Assembly (NCBI RefSeq): GCF_963675165.1
Contig: NC_087379.1
Coordinates: 939,001-1,003,000 of the forward strand
Length of the DNA stretch: 64,000 nucleotides
From: Halichondria panicea
Lineage: Eukaryota > Porifera > Demospongiae > Suberitida > Halichondriidae
Direction of reading: 5' to 3'
How positions within the stretch are numbered: position 1 is the stretch's first letter; the number at the start of each line of letters is the position of its first letter. Position numbers and translations under genes: made by a program. Positions 44,621-58,000 of the stretch are shown piece by piece. The notes under the pieces were generated by a model. It did not search any database. It was not told the DNA's origin and was given only the letters and a program-made list of their open reading frames with translations.

Positions 44621-46088
44621 TACCTGTTCTCAAATGTTTCAGCATGCCTCCAGTCTGGTTTAGTTTTATTGCTCCTGAGTTGCTGTGCAAGTCATGCATG
44701 ATGATGATAACAACATCACTATATGCACTGCATTATATCAGTCTTCTGGTTTCTTTATAGTCATGTCACCAGCCGAGGGTTTGCACTTTAGTGCTCTAGT
44801 TACCCGAGGCGCGCGTGGGCGGCCACGGGTATAGTAGTCCGTTGGTCTGTTTGTTTGTTTGTAATGTGTGAGTCTACTCACCTGCATGCCATGGCACTGC
44901 GTTTACAGCATGGATAGCCTTCATACAACAAGTTATTAATTTTAATAGTGGCAGAATTTCATGTTAAACCTTCGTTGTCAAATAAAAACGAGCAAAAGCT
45001 AAGAAGCTTGTGACTGGGTCTGCTTACCTGGATGCTCTAGCACTGCGTTTACAGCATGGGTAGCCTCCACACAACAAGTCAGTACTTCTAATAGTGGCAG
45101 CTTTCGGTGTTAAAGCTTCGTTGTCTAATAAAAGCGAGCAAAATGTAGCTTGAACAGAACTTGCACATGCGTTACTTATAACTGAAGTGATCCTGTACCA
45201 GGTCCAGAAACAATGGAACAGGGTCACTAAAGTAGAAAGCTGTATAATACCAGGAACAATATTGGAACAGGGTCACTAAACCAGAAAGCTTGCTTTAGCT
45301 GACTGGGATCCATGCAGGACCTGGAGCCATACTTCTCTGAGACTCCATGCTTCTTTGCTGTGATCCTAATCCACAGTGCATATATTTATAGTACTACTAC
45401 CTGTTCTCAAATGTTTCAGCATGCATCCAGTCTGGTTTAGTTTTATTGCTCCTGAGTTGCTGTGCAAGTCATGCATGATGATGATAACAACATCACTATA
45501 TGCACTGCATTATATCAGTCTTCTGGTTTCTTTATAATCATGTCACCAGCCGAGGGTTTGCACTTTAGTGCTCTAGTTTGTTTGTTTGTTTGTTTGTGAC
45601 AGGTGAATCTACTCACCTGGATGCCACAGCACTGCGTTTACAGCATGGATAGTCTTCATACAACAAGTTATTAATTTTAATAGTGGCAGAATTTCATGTT
45701 AAACCTTCGTTGTCAAATAAAAACGAGCAAAAGCTAAGAAGCTTGTGACTGGGTCTGCTTACCTGGATGCTCTAGCACTGCGTTTACAGCATGGGTAGCT
45801 TCCACACAACAAGTCAGTACTTCTAATAGTGGCAGCTTTCGGTGTTAAAGCTTCGTTGTCTAATAAGCGAGCAAAATGTAGCTTGAACAGAACTTGCACA
45901 TGTGTTACTTATAACTGAAGTGATCCTGTACCAGGTCCAGAAACAATGGAACAGGGTCAGGGTCACTAAAGTAGAAAGCTGTATATACCAGGAACAATAT
46001 TGGAACAGGGTCACTAAAGCAGAAAGCTTGCTTTAGCTGACTGGGATCCATGCAGGACCTGGAGCCATACTTCTCTGAGACTCCTGGA

Positions 46089-46502
46089 CAGGGGCGGATC
46101 CAGGGGTGATTTTGAGGGGCTGAAGCCCCCCCCTTTTGAAAAAACTACCATGTGTTGTAGTCTGACTCTACAACAATTTTGACACCAATTATGCATCTGT
46201 AGACTCACTTGAAATCACTTGAGAGATGCTAGACAACAGCTACTAGGAGTATAAAGGATCTAGGGTAGCTAGCTGGACGTACCTAGCTAGCTAGCTAGCT
46301 AGCTGTACGTACGTACATCTGATCAGTACAATCACCATAGTATTAAAAGTAAGTGCAGAGGTCAACGTATTCTACTCATTAATATGAAAGTTCAAAGGTC
46401 AAATCTTGCAAAAAAAATCGCCTCCGGCGAGGCCGCCCTCGTACGGGGCTTTGCCCCTTTCTAGCTAGCCCCCCCCTTTTGTTTTTCCTGGATCCGCCCC
46501 TG
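46089..46502. mobile_element. hAT-like MITE in the third 0.7-kb repeat
   Basis: The ends CAGGGGCGGATCCAGG and CCTGGATCCGCCCCTG are inverted repeats of the type common in hAT-derived MITEs. The second repeat copy (about 45345) has the empty site. The target duplication is imperfect. No gene. Confidence 0.75.
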
Positions 46503-46790
46503 CGAGTCCATGCTTCTTTGCTGTGATCCTAATCCACAGTGCATATATTTATAGTACTACTACCTGTTCTCAAATGTTTCAGCATGCCTCCAGTCTAGTT
46601 TAGGTTTATTGCTCCTGAGTTGCTGTGCAAGTCATGCATGATGATGATAACAACATCACTATATGCACTGCATTATATCAGTCTTCTGGTTTCTTTATAA
46701 TCATGTCACCAGCCGAGGGTTTGCACTTTAGTGCTCTAGTTTCAACATTAACTTTGAAACATTAAAATTAATTATTATCCACAACAATAA

Positions 46791-49693
46791 TCAAGAAATA
46801 GTTGCTGTGATACTAATTTTATAGACGATAGATTGTTTTTCTGCATCATTGTTCAGTCCCCCAATCATAAGGCACTCTGTTGGAGACAGTGACACAGTGG
46901 CAGGGTATGCTATAGGAGATGGTAGATCACCAACGTAGAGCCAAGAGTCCATCGAGGATGAGTAGGCGTAGATCCTTTGAGTGGCTTCACTATGCTTTCC
47001 ACTAACAGCAAAGAGGGTGTCGGATATCGTTACAGGGGAGGGTTGGTAAGACGGTGTGTTGGATATTGTATTCCAGACAGAGTCGGCTTTGTTGGCACTC
47101 CCATCATCCTGTCGGTCTGCTGAGATGAGCTTGTTGACTTGAGCAGCACACACCTTGTTTATATAATTGTCGTCATATCCCCCCATTAGGTACACTGTGT
47201 TGTTGTAGACAATTCCTCTTTGGTCATAACAAGCATACGGTAGTCTGTCTGTCTCACTCCACTGGGAGGTGCTGATGTTGTAGATCTCAACATTATCAGT
47301 GTAGTCAGCATAGCCCAATCGACCTCCTGCTACGACCAGATGTGTGGGGAGACTAACGACTGCTGGTAAATCCCTCGCTGTGGGCATCGGTGGGATCGTC
47401 CGTTTCCAGTTCCTTCTTTTGTTAAACACATGTACCACGTTAGATGTAGAGAATGATGAATCCATACCGCCAACTGCTACAAGTTCACCTTTGACCTCTC
47501 CTAGACCAAACCTTTGTACAGGAAGTCTGGGCAGAGTTGACCAAACGTCTTGTGGCGGATCGTAACAGTGGACACAGTACTCGTCATCATCGTCATAACA
47601 GGATCCTCTACCATAGTAGACCTTGCCATTGATGGTTATCGCTTGCCCACTATTCATCTTCACTGGAGCCTCAGAGCACTGACTGTAGGATAACTGAACC
47701 TGTAGGGACTGGAGAATACAGAGAGTCAATAACTTGTGTGTTGCATGTAAATTCAGGATATTCATGTGTAGCTAGTAAAGGCATTTGGAATGTAACCCTA
47801 AGCACATGTTACAAGGTTACCATAGCAACAAGTAATATTATCAGTATAGATACTGTGGGACACAAATTACTCTAATTTGCCGCTTATAATTATTAGCATA
47901 CTGTAACAGTAATAATAGAAGATGTGTACATCAAGCCACACTATAATACACAACAACTTTGATTCAAATTATCGAGGTACCACAAAAAAACGATTTTCAG
48001 AATACCTTAGCGTTTAATTGGAATGTACACCTACTTAATAATAAGAGATATGAGAGTGTATCATAATTATTTTAGATGTGTGCACTTAGTGGTACAGTGT
48101 TGATGAGCTCACCTGTGGTTTGCTGGTTAGGTACTCTCTGGTTTTGGTGAGCTGGTCGTTTAAACTCTGAATGGTGGCTTCTTTCTTCTGAAGGGAAGTG
48201 TCCTTGGAGGCAAGCATCGAATCTTTTTCAGCAATAGTCAAATCTTTGGCAAAATTATTTGAATCTTTGTCAGCAATAGTCAGATCTTTGACAGCGATAG
48301 TGGAATCTTTGTGGGTGATAATAGAGTTTTTGTCTACTTGCTCCTGTTCCACTTGTGCAGTGAGATTGGTGACATCTGTTTCCAGTTGAGCTATTTTCGT
48401 AGCTTTAAATACAAGCTCGTTGTGAGCATTGGCAATTTGTTGCTCCACCTCTTCAGTGAGTTGCTTACATCGAGTTTCTAACCTAGCGATGGTAGTATCT
48501 TTAGAATTCACCAGTGCATCTTTTGTGGCAGCCAATGATTCTTTGAGCTCCAATTCAACTCTGAGATCCTCTATCTCTACACTATGTTCAGTTACTAGTT
48601 GATCAGTTTCCACAGAGTGCACCAACTGCATACGCTCGACAGTGTTTTCATTTTCTTCATTTTGTCGTCTTTTCTCCTCCGCCAGTGCCTCGATCTCTAC
48701 TGCTTTCTCCTGGATTGCCGAGTCCTTCCTCACAACCTCCTCCTCAAGCTCCCTCTTCTCTGTCAGTAGGGCACTCACTCGCTGGAGCATCTCCACTCTG
48801 TTCTCAAAGGAGGGAGGGTGTTCAAGTACCACACCCACCATCCGACCCACTATCTCCGCTGCTCTAGGCCTTTGCTGAGGGTTGTTGCTGAGACAGGGCA
48901 TGATGAGGTCCATCAGAGGGTGGTCTGGGGAAATCTTTCGAAGAAACTCTTCACGTCGTTCAGCTTCCGTCACTGGTATCAGTCTGTCAGGATTAGCAGG
49001 ATCGATTCGTGTCTGGCCGATACTTGGTAGTGGCCACTCTGATGTGAAGGTGTGAATCATCATGATCCCAAAGGAGAATACATCCACACTGGTGTCATAG
49101 TGGGGGTTGGCAACCATCACTTCGGGGGGCATGTACGCTGGGGTGCCAGGGGTCTCTGTCATTCGACTCACTTGAAGAGGGGTCAGGTTCAATATTCGAG
49201 CAACCCCTAGATCGGATATCTTGGCCGTCATGTTGGTGGACAAGAGGACATTATTGGCTGAGAGGTCTCTGTGCACAATGACTGGTGTTTGGCCATGGAG
49301 GTAGACCAGGCCCAGTGAGACGTCATGGAGGATGGAGAAGTTGATCTCATCGGGGAGAATACCGTAGCGCTCGAGACAGCTGGTCAAGTTGGTGGGAAGG
49401 AACTCCATGACTAGGATGGGGAACTGAGAGCCTTCCTCAAAACAGACTCCTAGAAACTGGACAATGTTGGGGTGTCTAGTTTGACTGAGCAGGTGACACT
49501 CCTCCAGATACCTTCGTGCTGCATACCCGATTCCAGCTTCGTACAGAGCTCTGTGAAGCTTCTTGCCGGCACATTTCAGTCCTCGATACTCTAGCTCCAT
49601 GACAACAGCATAGGAACCATGTCCCAACTCATTCTCAGTGATGCGAATTTGTCTCAGAGTGAACTGCTCGAAAGCTTGTGGATTTACAGCCAT
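46791..49693 (-). CDS. Protein kinase/coiled-coil/Kelch protein, copy 5 (intact)
   Basis: Kinase exon 49693-48113 (527 codons) and Kelch exon 47699-46791 (302 codons and stop), phase 0, about 829 residues: the longest copy. The extra length is in the coiled coil, where the KDxTIAxKD-type heptads are most numerous (KDSTIAVKDLTIADKDSNNF and on). The kinase motifs are complete. The middle coiled coil uses the EHSVEIEDLRVELELKES module with TTIARLETRC, as in copy 6. The Kelch sites are again private: GRGSCYDDDDEYC, VQRFGLG, VAGGRLGYADYTDN, LMGGYDDNYINK and VSGKHSEATQ. The intron (about 410 bp) has no recognised insertion. The 3' end abuts the composite mobile insertion. Confidence 0.85.
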
Positions 49694-50153
49694 TGTCTTC
49701 GTTACTGTGGGAATAGAAAAGCATGCAATATTAAATAGGCAATCCAGCTGGATACAGAAGCCAATTAAGATTAAGTTACAAAAAATTGAGTTACAAAAGA
49801 TTAAGTTACAAAAAAAGTAAGATACATTGCCAAGTATATTAAAAAGGTAATAGATCTAGAATCTATAGAAAAACAAAGCCTTTAGATATATCTATAGTAC
49901 AGTACTCAGGCTCAGGCTTACAGGAGCACATTCAGTTATGGTATGTATATAAAAGCTATTGAGTTGATCTTACCTGTACTGTATAGAAAGCTTGATAGAG
50001 GTGAAGTTATGGAGCTAGAGAGAGCTGTAGTGGCCAACAGAACGAGAAATGCAAGAACGAGGAACGATGCCTCTTTGTTTACTTGTGCAAAGCACAAGGA
50101 GGTGTGGCTTGTACAAGGATTTGTGCATTATTTAGAATACCATCAAGTCAAGG
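49694..50153. promoter_or_regulatory. Divergent spacer kinase-Kelch 5 / CWF19L1 5
   Basis: It has the same layout as other units but is longer, with a short 'aagattaagttacaaaaa' direct repeat at about 49765-49820. Presumed shared promoter region. Confidence 0.5.
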
Positions 50154-53100
50154 ATGAAAATGTAAGGAGCTAGCTAGCTCTAGTGCAAGTGTACTCACCT
50201 AGATCTCCTTCTCCCCCTCACTCAGTCTGGTGTGTGGAGATGTGGAGGGTCACTTCAAGCAACTGTTTAGCAGAGTCCAGAGCATCCTCTCCAAGAACAA
50301 AGACTTTGAGGTAGCTACATACAATGGATGCACACACTCACTACAGTGCCAGTGCATTTATTGTCCCTTTATGTAGCTGCTGTTGTGTGTTGGATCTTTC
50401 TTTAGCTCTGACTGCCAGGAGGAGTGGAGCAAGTATCGGGAGGGGGTGGAAACAGGTAATTAAACGATATTAAATCACCTTCCTCTGACATTTATTACAC
50501 CCCCATGCACAGTGCCTCTACCGACGTTCATCCTTGGCCCGTGTTGGACTGAGCATGGCCAGTTCTAAGGAAACTTGTCACGTGATGGAGGAGAGCTTTG
50601 CCCCAATGTCACATGTCTAGGTACAGTGTATGCATGTTGTTAACCACTCTATCAGTACACACATGAGTCACACTCCATTACAGGTCAGCGTGGAGTGTAC
50701 AGTGCGTCCAGTGGTCTGAGGGTGGCCTATCTCAGTGGGAGCTACCAGGGGAGGACCTATCAGCATCAAGACAAGGGAGATAATCTATTGGTCAGTTCTC
50801 TTCCCAATCACGTGGAGAAGTTGTTGAACTAGTTTTTGTTTCTCCCTCTAGCGACTATATTTCACTGACTCTGATGTGTCCTGGCTGGAGGGTCAGTGCA
50901 GTGGAGAGGGCTACCGTGGAGTGGACATTCTCCTCACCTCTGATTGGCCCGGGGCAGTGGACAAGTTCACAGTGGCTCCTGTGAGACCTAGCTCCCAGTT
51001 ATTGTAGGATGGACCAGTACCTTAATAATACCTTATGCTCATGCAGGACAAACTGGACCTGAGTGCAGTGGGGGCAAAGCCTCTGAGTAAACTGGCCATG
51101 TGTCTCAAGCCACGCTACCATTTTGCAGCTCCACACCAAACCTTCTATGAGAGAATACCGTACAGGCACAGTACGTCCATCCCTGTATTATTAGAGTACT
51201 TGAGTTTGCTCCTTAAATAGAGTTCTGTTGTCCAATTTCTTGAAGTCCGTTCAGAGGGTATGTTCAGTTTTCCAATGTGATTTGACCAGCGATAGAATAA
51301 GAGATATGAGACTATCATAATTATTTTAGATGTGTGCTGTAATTACACGTACATGTTACATGTCCTCATCTTTATATCCCTACACAGTAATACCTCCACA
51401 ACTTTTGATGCTAACTGTATTGTGCTTCATTTCATGCAGGAATCACAAAATCCTCCAAGGCAAGCCACATCATGTGACACGATTCTTAGCTTTGGCTCAA
51501 GTGGGAAATCCAGACAAGAAGAAAAGAGTGAGTTGAAATCATTCTAGTCCCATTAGTATTACATGTTATTAATGATGACATCATCTTCATACCTGCAGTA
51601 CCTGTATGCATTCTCTGTCACACCCATGAGCTCCATGGACGAGAAAGAGCTGACTCAGCAACCACCCACTGCCACCAACTGTCCCTAAACTGAACTAGTC
51701 AAATCTTTGGTAAAGAAAACTTTATAATGTCTAGCTATCGTTGAAGGGCCAATATACATGTACATTTGTAGATTGTCCAATTTTCCAAACACACACTTGC
51801 GTTATGTAGCACTCTGAGAGTCCTATCTCTAGATATCACCATTTGTGTTGTTATCTATTATCCCATAATGTCTAGCTATCGTTGAAGGACCAATATACCA
51901 ATTTTCCAAACAAAAACTTGCAGCATTCTGAGAGTCCTATCTTTAATTTGTGTTGTAGTTCAAATCCACCATGTTTGCTGAGGTCAAAGTTTATTGTGTA
52001 CCTACTCCCACACACACTGTGCAGAGGGAGTCTCAAGAGGAGGCTGGGCCTAACTTCTTCTTTGACCAGAGAGCTCTTGATTCCGCTCATCGCAAACAGA
52101 AGAGACAACAGGACAGAGGACCCCCTGCAAAGAGACGACCCCCTCCCCAGCCCAGGGGGCCGTGCTGGTTCTGTCTGGGGGGCAAGGAGGTGGAGAAACA
52201 TCTCGTGGTCTCCATCGGAGATCATGTGAGATAGAGTGTGTTGTACTTGCTAATACTGCACATACAAAATACAATGTAGCTCACAAATAGCAGACCACTA
52301 ACAGTTTGTATTGTATACCCTATATAGACGTACCTGGCTTTATCCAAGGGTGGGATGGTACCAGAGCATGTGCTGGTCCTACCCATCGGTCACTATGCAG
52401 CCTCCACTGACGCACCACCAGTGAGTTCATGTGCTGTGTGTACCACTGCTGTGTGTGTATAGTCATTGTTTGTATTGTGGAGAGTATGTTTCCATGCTCT
52501 GTGTGTACTATTTAGCAGTCTGTAGTGGTCAGCCTGTAAGCAGGCCACCCTCTATAATACAGCCAGGTTAATGGGCCCCAAAGTCTCCATAGCATGTGTT
52601 TGGACCTGTGTTAGCAGACCACCTCTTTAGTACAGCCACTGTTGGTCTGCCCACTGTGTAAGCAGAGATCACTATACCATAATCATGCATGTACACTGTA
52701 TGACCTGTGCTCTATTACTGTAGGAGGTTTTGGAGGAGCTTGGAAAGTTTAAGAGTGCTCTGAGGAAGTGCTTCAACAGCAAAGATCAGTCGTGTGTCAT
52801 CTTCGAGAGAAACTACAAATCACAGCATCTTCAACTACAAGTCAGTACCGTCAAGGCCGTATTATCATGTGATGTGATTGATACTGTATGGTTGGTGTGT
52901 TGAGATTAGGCTACAAGGTTTTGAGGGCAAACAGAGGAATGTGATTTCTCTTTTCAATAGTTCAGGGACTCTCAGCTGCCGTAACTTGAATTCTGTGTAT
53001 TCAATTTCAACGGTTTTATTATTTTAGAAAGAGGCCATCTAGCAAAGATCGTGATATGTTATACAATATAGGTCTTTGCAATCTTATTTTTGAAGCCATT

Positions 53101-53407
53101 AGCATTCGCAAACTTACATAATTATGTGGAAACATTGTATAAATACGGTACATGTTAGTGTGTGTATGGTAGATGTGTTGACTGATAGTTGTGTATGGTT
53201 AGTGTGTGATGGTAATGGTGGTCACTGTAGGTTATTCCAGTGACCAAGATTCCATCTGATGCTCTGAGACAAGCCTTCATAGATTATGGGTGGAGTATGG
53301 GGGTGTGGCTTGAGACTGTGCCCAGGGAAACACCACCCTCAGAGGTAACACACACACATCATACAATGTAGCTGTACCATGTTCTACGTACCATTCTCTA
53401 AGCCTTT

Positions 53408-53976
53408 TGTAGCCTCGATTCCAGGCAGATTAAAATACGGCCTGGCACCTATTGCATGGTGATAGTTCGCATGCGTTAGTTTATTCACCAGAATCCTTTC
53501 TCTCATCTATTTTCTATCTATGTACATCAGCTTAGTATTGCGTTGTTTCAGAAGGCTTTCACACTAGTCTAAAGTCAAAAGAGGCTCTCATCTACCTCTA
53601 TGACGGTTGTATGGTCAGGATGTCTTACCTTAGATCTGTACAGTCTATGGGAAGTGTATGGTGCCTCTTGACTGCTACTTGCAAAGACAACCCGGCTATA
53701 GGACCATCCTAGATATAGTAGATGAGAGCCTCTTCTGTCTTAAAATTAGTGTTCAAGCCTTCTAGACCAACGCAATAGATGACATAAGCCACAGCTTCAC
53801 AGAACTCAGTCATGGAGATAAAGTATTACGGAACATTATTATTCTTAGTAAACGGTATAATTTACATTCGTAGTACGATTACCCATATTCTGAGTAATTT
53901 GAAGCGCATGCGCACTATCACTCCTACAATAGGTATGTACCAGGCCGTATTTTAATGCGGCCTGGAATCGAGGCTA
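53408..53976. mobile_element. MULE-like element in CWF19L1 5 intron 13
   Basis: The inverted ends 'tagcctcgattccaggc' and 'ggcctggaatcgaggcta' bound a 570-bp element that is a close relative of the one at 11995-12584, at the same intron position. The target duplication is degraded here. No gene. Confidence 0.75.
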
Positions 53977-54024
53977 AACCTAAGTGATCGATACTTCTCT
54001 TTGCCAGAATCTATTGGTTTTGCT

Positions 54025-54147
54025 ACACCCTCACACACACACACACAATCCCCCGCATACATACACACACACCCCTCCTTACTCCCACCACCCACCCACC
54101 CACACCCACACACACACACACACACTCACACACACACACACACACAG
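54025..54147. repeat. CA-rich tract, CWF19L1 5 intron 13
   Basis: Interrupted (CA)n and (CCCA)n sequence directly before the exon 14 acceptor. Confidence 0.85.
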
Positions 54148-54710
54148 CTTGCGTTCACTGGTGTCCCATACTTCCTGGCAGAGTTTGATGATGGGGGAAA
54201 TGTGTTCACAAGACCATTTTCTCACCAACTCACGCAGACAAACAACCAGATCACTGAATATAGGTTATAGTATGTTTCTACTACTGTGAGCTCATGAGGT
54301 AAACAGCACTCTCAAGTGAGTAGGTAAGAACATATCCGTGAGTCTCGTCACACCGACAATGCACACCTCTAACGTTTCTATTGCATACTCAGCAAATGTC
54401 TCTTCCACAAATCTGTCATCATACCTATCGAGTGAACACACAAACTGTTCTAGTTCCTGGAACAATACGTACGGACGACGTTTCTCTCTCCAATTTGGAA
54501 GGTAATTAAAAACCAATTAATGACATGTTGAATGCTTTTATTGGTTGCAATATCGGCTGCAGGGAGGTGTTGGCTGATCCTCTCATTCTGAATCTGCCCA
54601 ATCAGATCAACTGGAAGTCGTGTCTGGCAACAAAGGACGAGGAGACGAAAGCTGCTCTAGAAATGAGGAAGAACTTTGAACCATATTATTTTGATTTCAC
54701 ATGCAACTGA

Positions 54711-55099
54711 CAACGATGATTAATTTCTTTATTTTCACTTTTACTTTTGTATAATTGACGTTTTGTATATTAGCTAGTTGTCCAATAATAATTATGGTTG
54801 GCCATATATTATATAGTTATAGGAGTGCAGATCAATATCAGTGGGCAATTATTTTCCTTGTCCCAATGTTGTATTAGAATGCTGTCCATGAGCTGGAGGA
54901 GGGTAGTTATGCTGACATTGCAATAGTCAATAAGGGGGAGGGGCTGGTTACATGCTATACACACATTATATACCTCTACTTATACTGTAACCTCTACTAG
55001 TAATTAGTACCATGCAAGCTAGTATAACATGTTTCACTCTAGAAAACAATTATCATGAAAATTTGGGTTATTTATAATTTTATAATTATACCAAAACAA
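54711..55099. other. Convergent spacer with DNAJC25 5' relic (unit 5/6 junction)
   Basis: The DNAJC25 5' segment starts at about 54881. The spacer is nearly identical to those at 13.4-13.8 and 21.4-21.8 kb. No gene. Confidence 0.75.
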
Positions 55100-58000
55100 T
55101 TAAGAAATAGTTGTTGCAGTTCTAATTTTATACACAGTAGATTGTATTCTTTTGTTACTTCCCCCAATCATAAGGCACTCTGTTGGAAACAGTGACACAG
55201 TGGCAAGGTATGCTATAGGAGATGGTAGATCACCAACGTAGAGCCAGGAGTCCATCGAGGATGAGTAGGCGTAGATCCTTTGAGTGGCTTCACGTTCACT
55301 ATCCTTTCCACCAACAGCAAAGAGGGTGTCGGATATCGTTACAGGGTAGGGTCGGTAAGACGGTGTATTGGATATTGTATTCCAGACAGAGTCGGCTTTG
55401 TTGGCACTCCCATCATCCTGTCGGTCTGTTGAGATGAGCTTGTCGACTTGAGCAGCACACACCTTGTTTAGATGATTGTTGTCAAATCCCCCCATTAGGT
55501 ACACTGTGTTGTTGTAGACAATTCCTCTTTGGTTACGACAAGCATACGGTAGTCTGTCTGTCTCGCTCCACTGGGAGGTGCTGATGTTGTAGATCTCAAC
55601 ATTATCAGTGTAGCCACCAGAGCCCAGACCTCCTGCTACGATCAGATGTGTTGGGAGACTAACGACTGCTGGTGAATACCTCGCTGTGGGCATCGGTGGG
55701 ATCGTCTGTTTCCAGTTCCTTCCTTTGTTAAACACATGTACCACGTTCGATGTAGAGTAGGATGAATCCCTACCACCAACTGTTACCAGTTCACCTTTGA
55801 CCTCTCCTAGACCAAAATAGCATACAGGAAGTCTGGGCAGAGTTAACCAGACGTCTTGTTGCGGATCGTAACAGTGGACACAGTACTCGCCACCATCGTC
55901 ATCACAGTATCCTCCACCATAGTAGACCTTGCCATTGATGGTTATCGCTTTCCCACCAGCCATCTTCACTGGAGCCTCAGAGCACTGACTGTAGGATAAA
56001 TGAACCTGTAGGGACTGGAGAATACAGAGAGTCAATAACTTGTGTGTTGCATGATTGTGTAGCTTGTAATTAAGAGCATTTGGAATGTATTACCATAGCA
56101 ACAAAAAATATTATCAATCGATCCTGTGGGACACAAATTATTCTAATTTGAGGGTTATTTATATAATAGTGATTATCATACTGCAACATAATATATTCAC
56201 AGATTATACGGTAGCCGATTGATTCTTATTGCCGAGGCATCGCAAACAGAATTTTCAGAATACCTTGGTGGAACGTTAATATACACAACAACTTCCATTC
56301 TAAACCTAGGCACTGCATAATGTACTTGGCGATCAATTGGAACATTAAACAGTTACCGTAAAAAGACCTCGATTTACAGCGACCCTCTAAAATATGCGAC
56401 ACCCAATTATTATTTTTTTAATGTCGTATTCTAAACATGTAAAGGTAAATGTAGCCACTCCCTAGCAGTGGCGGATCTAGGATTCTTGAAAGGGGGGTTC
56501 CAGGGCTCTGAGCGGGTCAAGGACTGTTATTTTACCTAGTTCGTCACTTCTTTGAAACAGTGAGCATGCGCATTAACACACGGAATTTTTTCCTAAAAAA
56601 AGGTCATGACTTTTCATAAGCAATCTGCATGCACTACGCTGGAGAGTTTTTAGCTTTCATAGTCACTGAAACTGCACAGACAAAGCTTCGCAGGACTAAC
56701 AAGGACTAAAGGTAAGTGAGAAGTGCATGTGAAAGCTAGTAAGAAAGGAACAACTTGCTAACTAGTTGCTTGAGCCTCCCACTCATTTCTTTCCCAAAGG
56801 GGGGTTCAATTGAAGCCAAAGAACCCCCTCTGGATCCGCCACTGCCTAGCATCGATTGTAGCCCACTGGAAAATCAGTGTTTTTAAGCGGCCTGAAATCA
56901 AGGCAAGTAGACTCTGTAAAGTTACCTCCAATTAGATGCGACCCTCTAAATATGCGACACCAGGACTTCAATATAAATGTTCAACCTCTGGCTTCGTAAT
57001 TATTAAAAAGTGTCGCTTTAAATCGAGGTCTTACGGTACTTACTTCTATTAGAGTGGTGATACAATAAGAGATATGACAGTCATGTTTAGGTGCAGTGGC
57101 GTACGAAGCAATTTCTCAATGGGGGGGGGGGCTGTAGTTTTTTTAGTGTAAGGCTATTTACATAGTATAGCTTGGATAAGTCATCTCTACTTAGAAATAT
57201 GGGGGGGGGGGGGGGGGCTCGATCCAGCCACTGCACTTAGCTATAGTGGTACAGTGTTGATGAGCTCACCTGTGGTTTGCTGGTCAGGTAGTCCCTGGTT
57301 TTGGTGAGTTGGTTGTTTAATCTCTGAATGGTGGTTTCCTTCTTCTGAAGGGAAGTGTCCTTGGAGGCAAGCATCGAATCTTTGTCAGCAATAGTTAAAT
57401 CTTTGACAGAAATAGTGGAATCTTTGTCTGCTAAACGAGCTTGCTCTTGTTCCACTTGTGCAGTGAGATTGGTGACATCTGTTTCCAGTTGAGCTATTTT
57501 CGTAGCTTTAGATACAAGCTCGTTGTGAGTGTTGGCAATTTGTTGCTCCACCTCTTCAGTGAGTTGCTTACATCGAGTTTCTAACCTAGCGATGGTAGTA
57601 TCTTTATAATTCACCAATGCATCTCTTGTGGCAGCCAATGATTCTTTGAGCTCCAATTCAACTCTGAGATCCTCTATCTCTACACTATGTTCAGTTACTA
57701 GTTGATCAGTTTCCACGGAGTGCACCAACTTTATACGCTCGACAATGTTTTCACTTTCTTCCTCTTGTCGTCTTTTCTCCTCAGCCAGTGCCTCGTTCTC
57801 TCCTGCTTTCTCCTGGATTGCCGAGTCCTTCCTCACAACCTCCTCGTCAAGCTCCCTCTTCTCTGTCAGTAGGGCACTCACTCGCTGGAGTATATCCACT
57901 TTGTTCTCAAAGGAGGGAGGGTGTTCAAGTACCACACCCACCATCCGACCCACTATCTCCGCTGCTCTAGGCCTTCGCTGAGGGTTGTTGCTGAGACAGC

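Larger units (their letters stand above)
40470..46740. mobile_element. Composite 6.3-kb insertion between DNAJC25 2 and kinase-Kelch 5
   Basis: The empty site is visible at copy 1 (5117-5140: 'aaacacttatttcaac'). Here the two halves of that site are separated by 6.27 kb beginning 'aacccgaggcgcg' and ending 'gtgctctag'. The insert consists of a minisatellite (40471-41145), three tandem copies of an approximately 0.7-kb repeat, a DNA transposon nested in the first copy and a hAT-like MITE nested in the third. The terminal sequences resemble those of the 38.45-39.41 kb insertion in reverse orientation (CTAG at one end, CCTCG...GAGG-type at the other), so both may belong to one family. Confidence 0.65.
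41146..46740. repeat. Three tandem copies of an approximately 0.7-kb repeat
   Basis: Copies lie at about 41146-44800 (interrupted by the transposon), 44853-45578 and 45596-46740 (interrupted by a MITE). Each starts 'gtgagtctactcacctgcat' or similar and ends 'agggtttgcactttagtgct'. Inside each is a 120-bp internal duplication around 'gcactgcgtttacagcatgg'. No gene was seen in the repeat itself. Confidence 0.8.
50154..54710 (+). pseudogene. CWF19L1: CWF19L1-like gene, copy 5 (two nonsense codons)
   Basis: All fifteen exons align with copy 2, from MKILVCGDVEG at 50154 to the last exon ending FEPYYFDFTCN at 54710, the C-terminus closest to the family pattern. Exon 4 has TAA for Tyr in the GQFYGD segment (about 50566). 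Exon 9 has the same TAA as copy 2 (about 51687). Exons 10-15 are open. Intron 9 carries a local tandem duplication (about 51720-51900), and intron 13 a full MULE-like element. Unlike exon 9, exon 4 is not known to be skipped, so a full-length product is unlikely. Confidence 0.82.
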
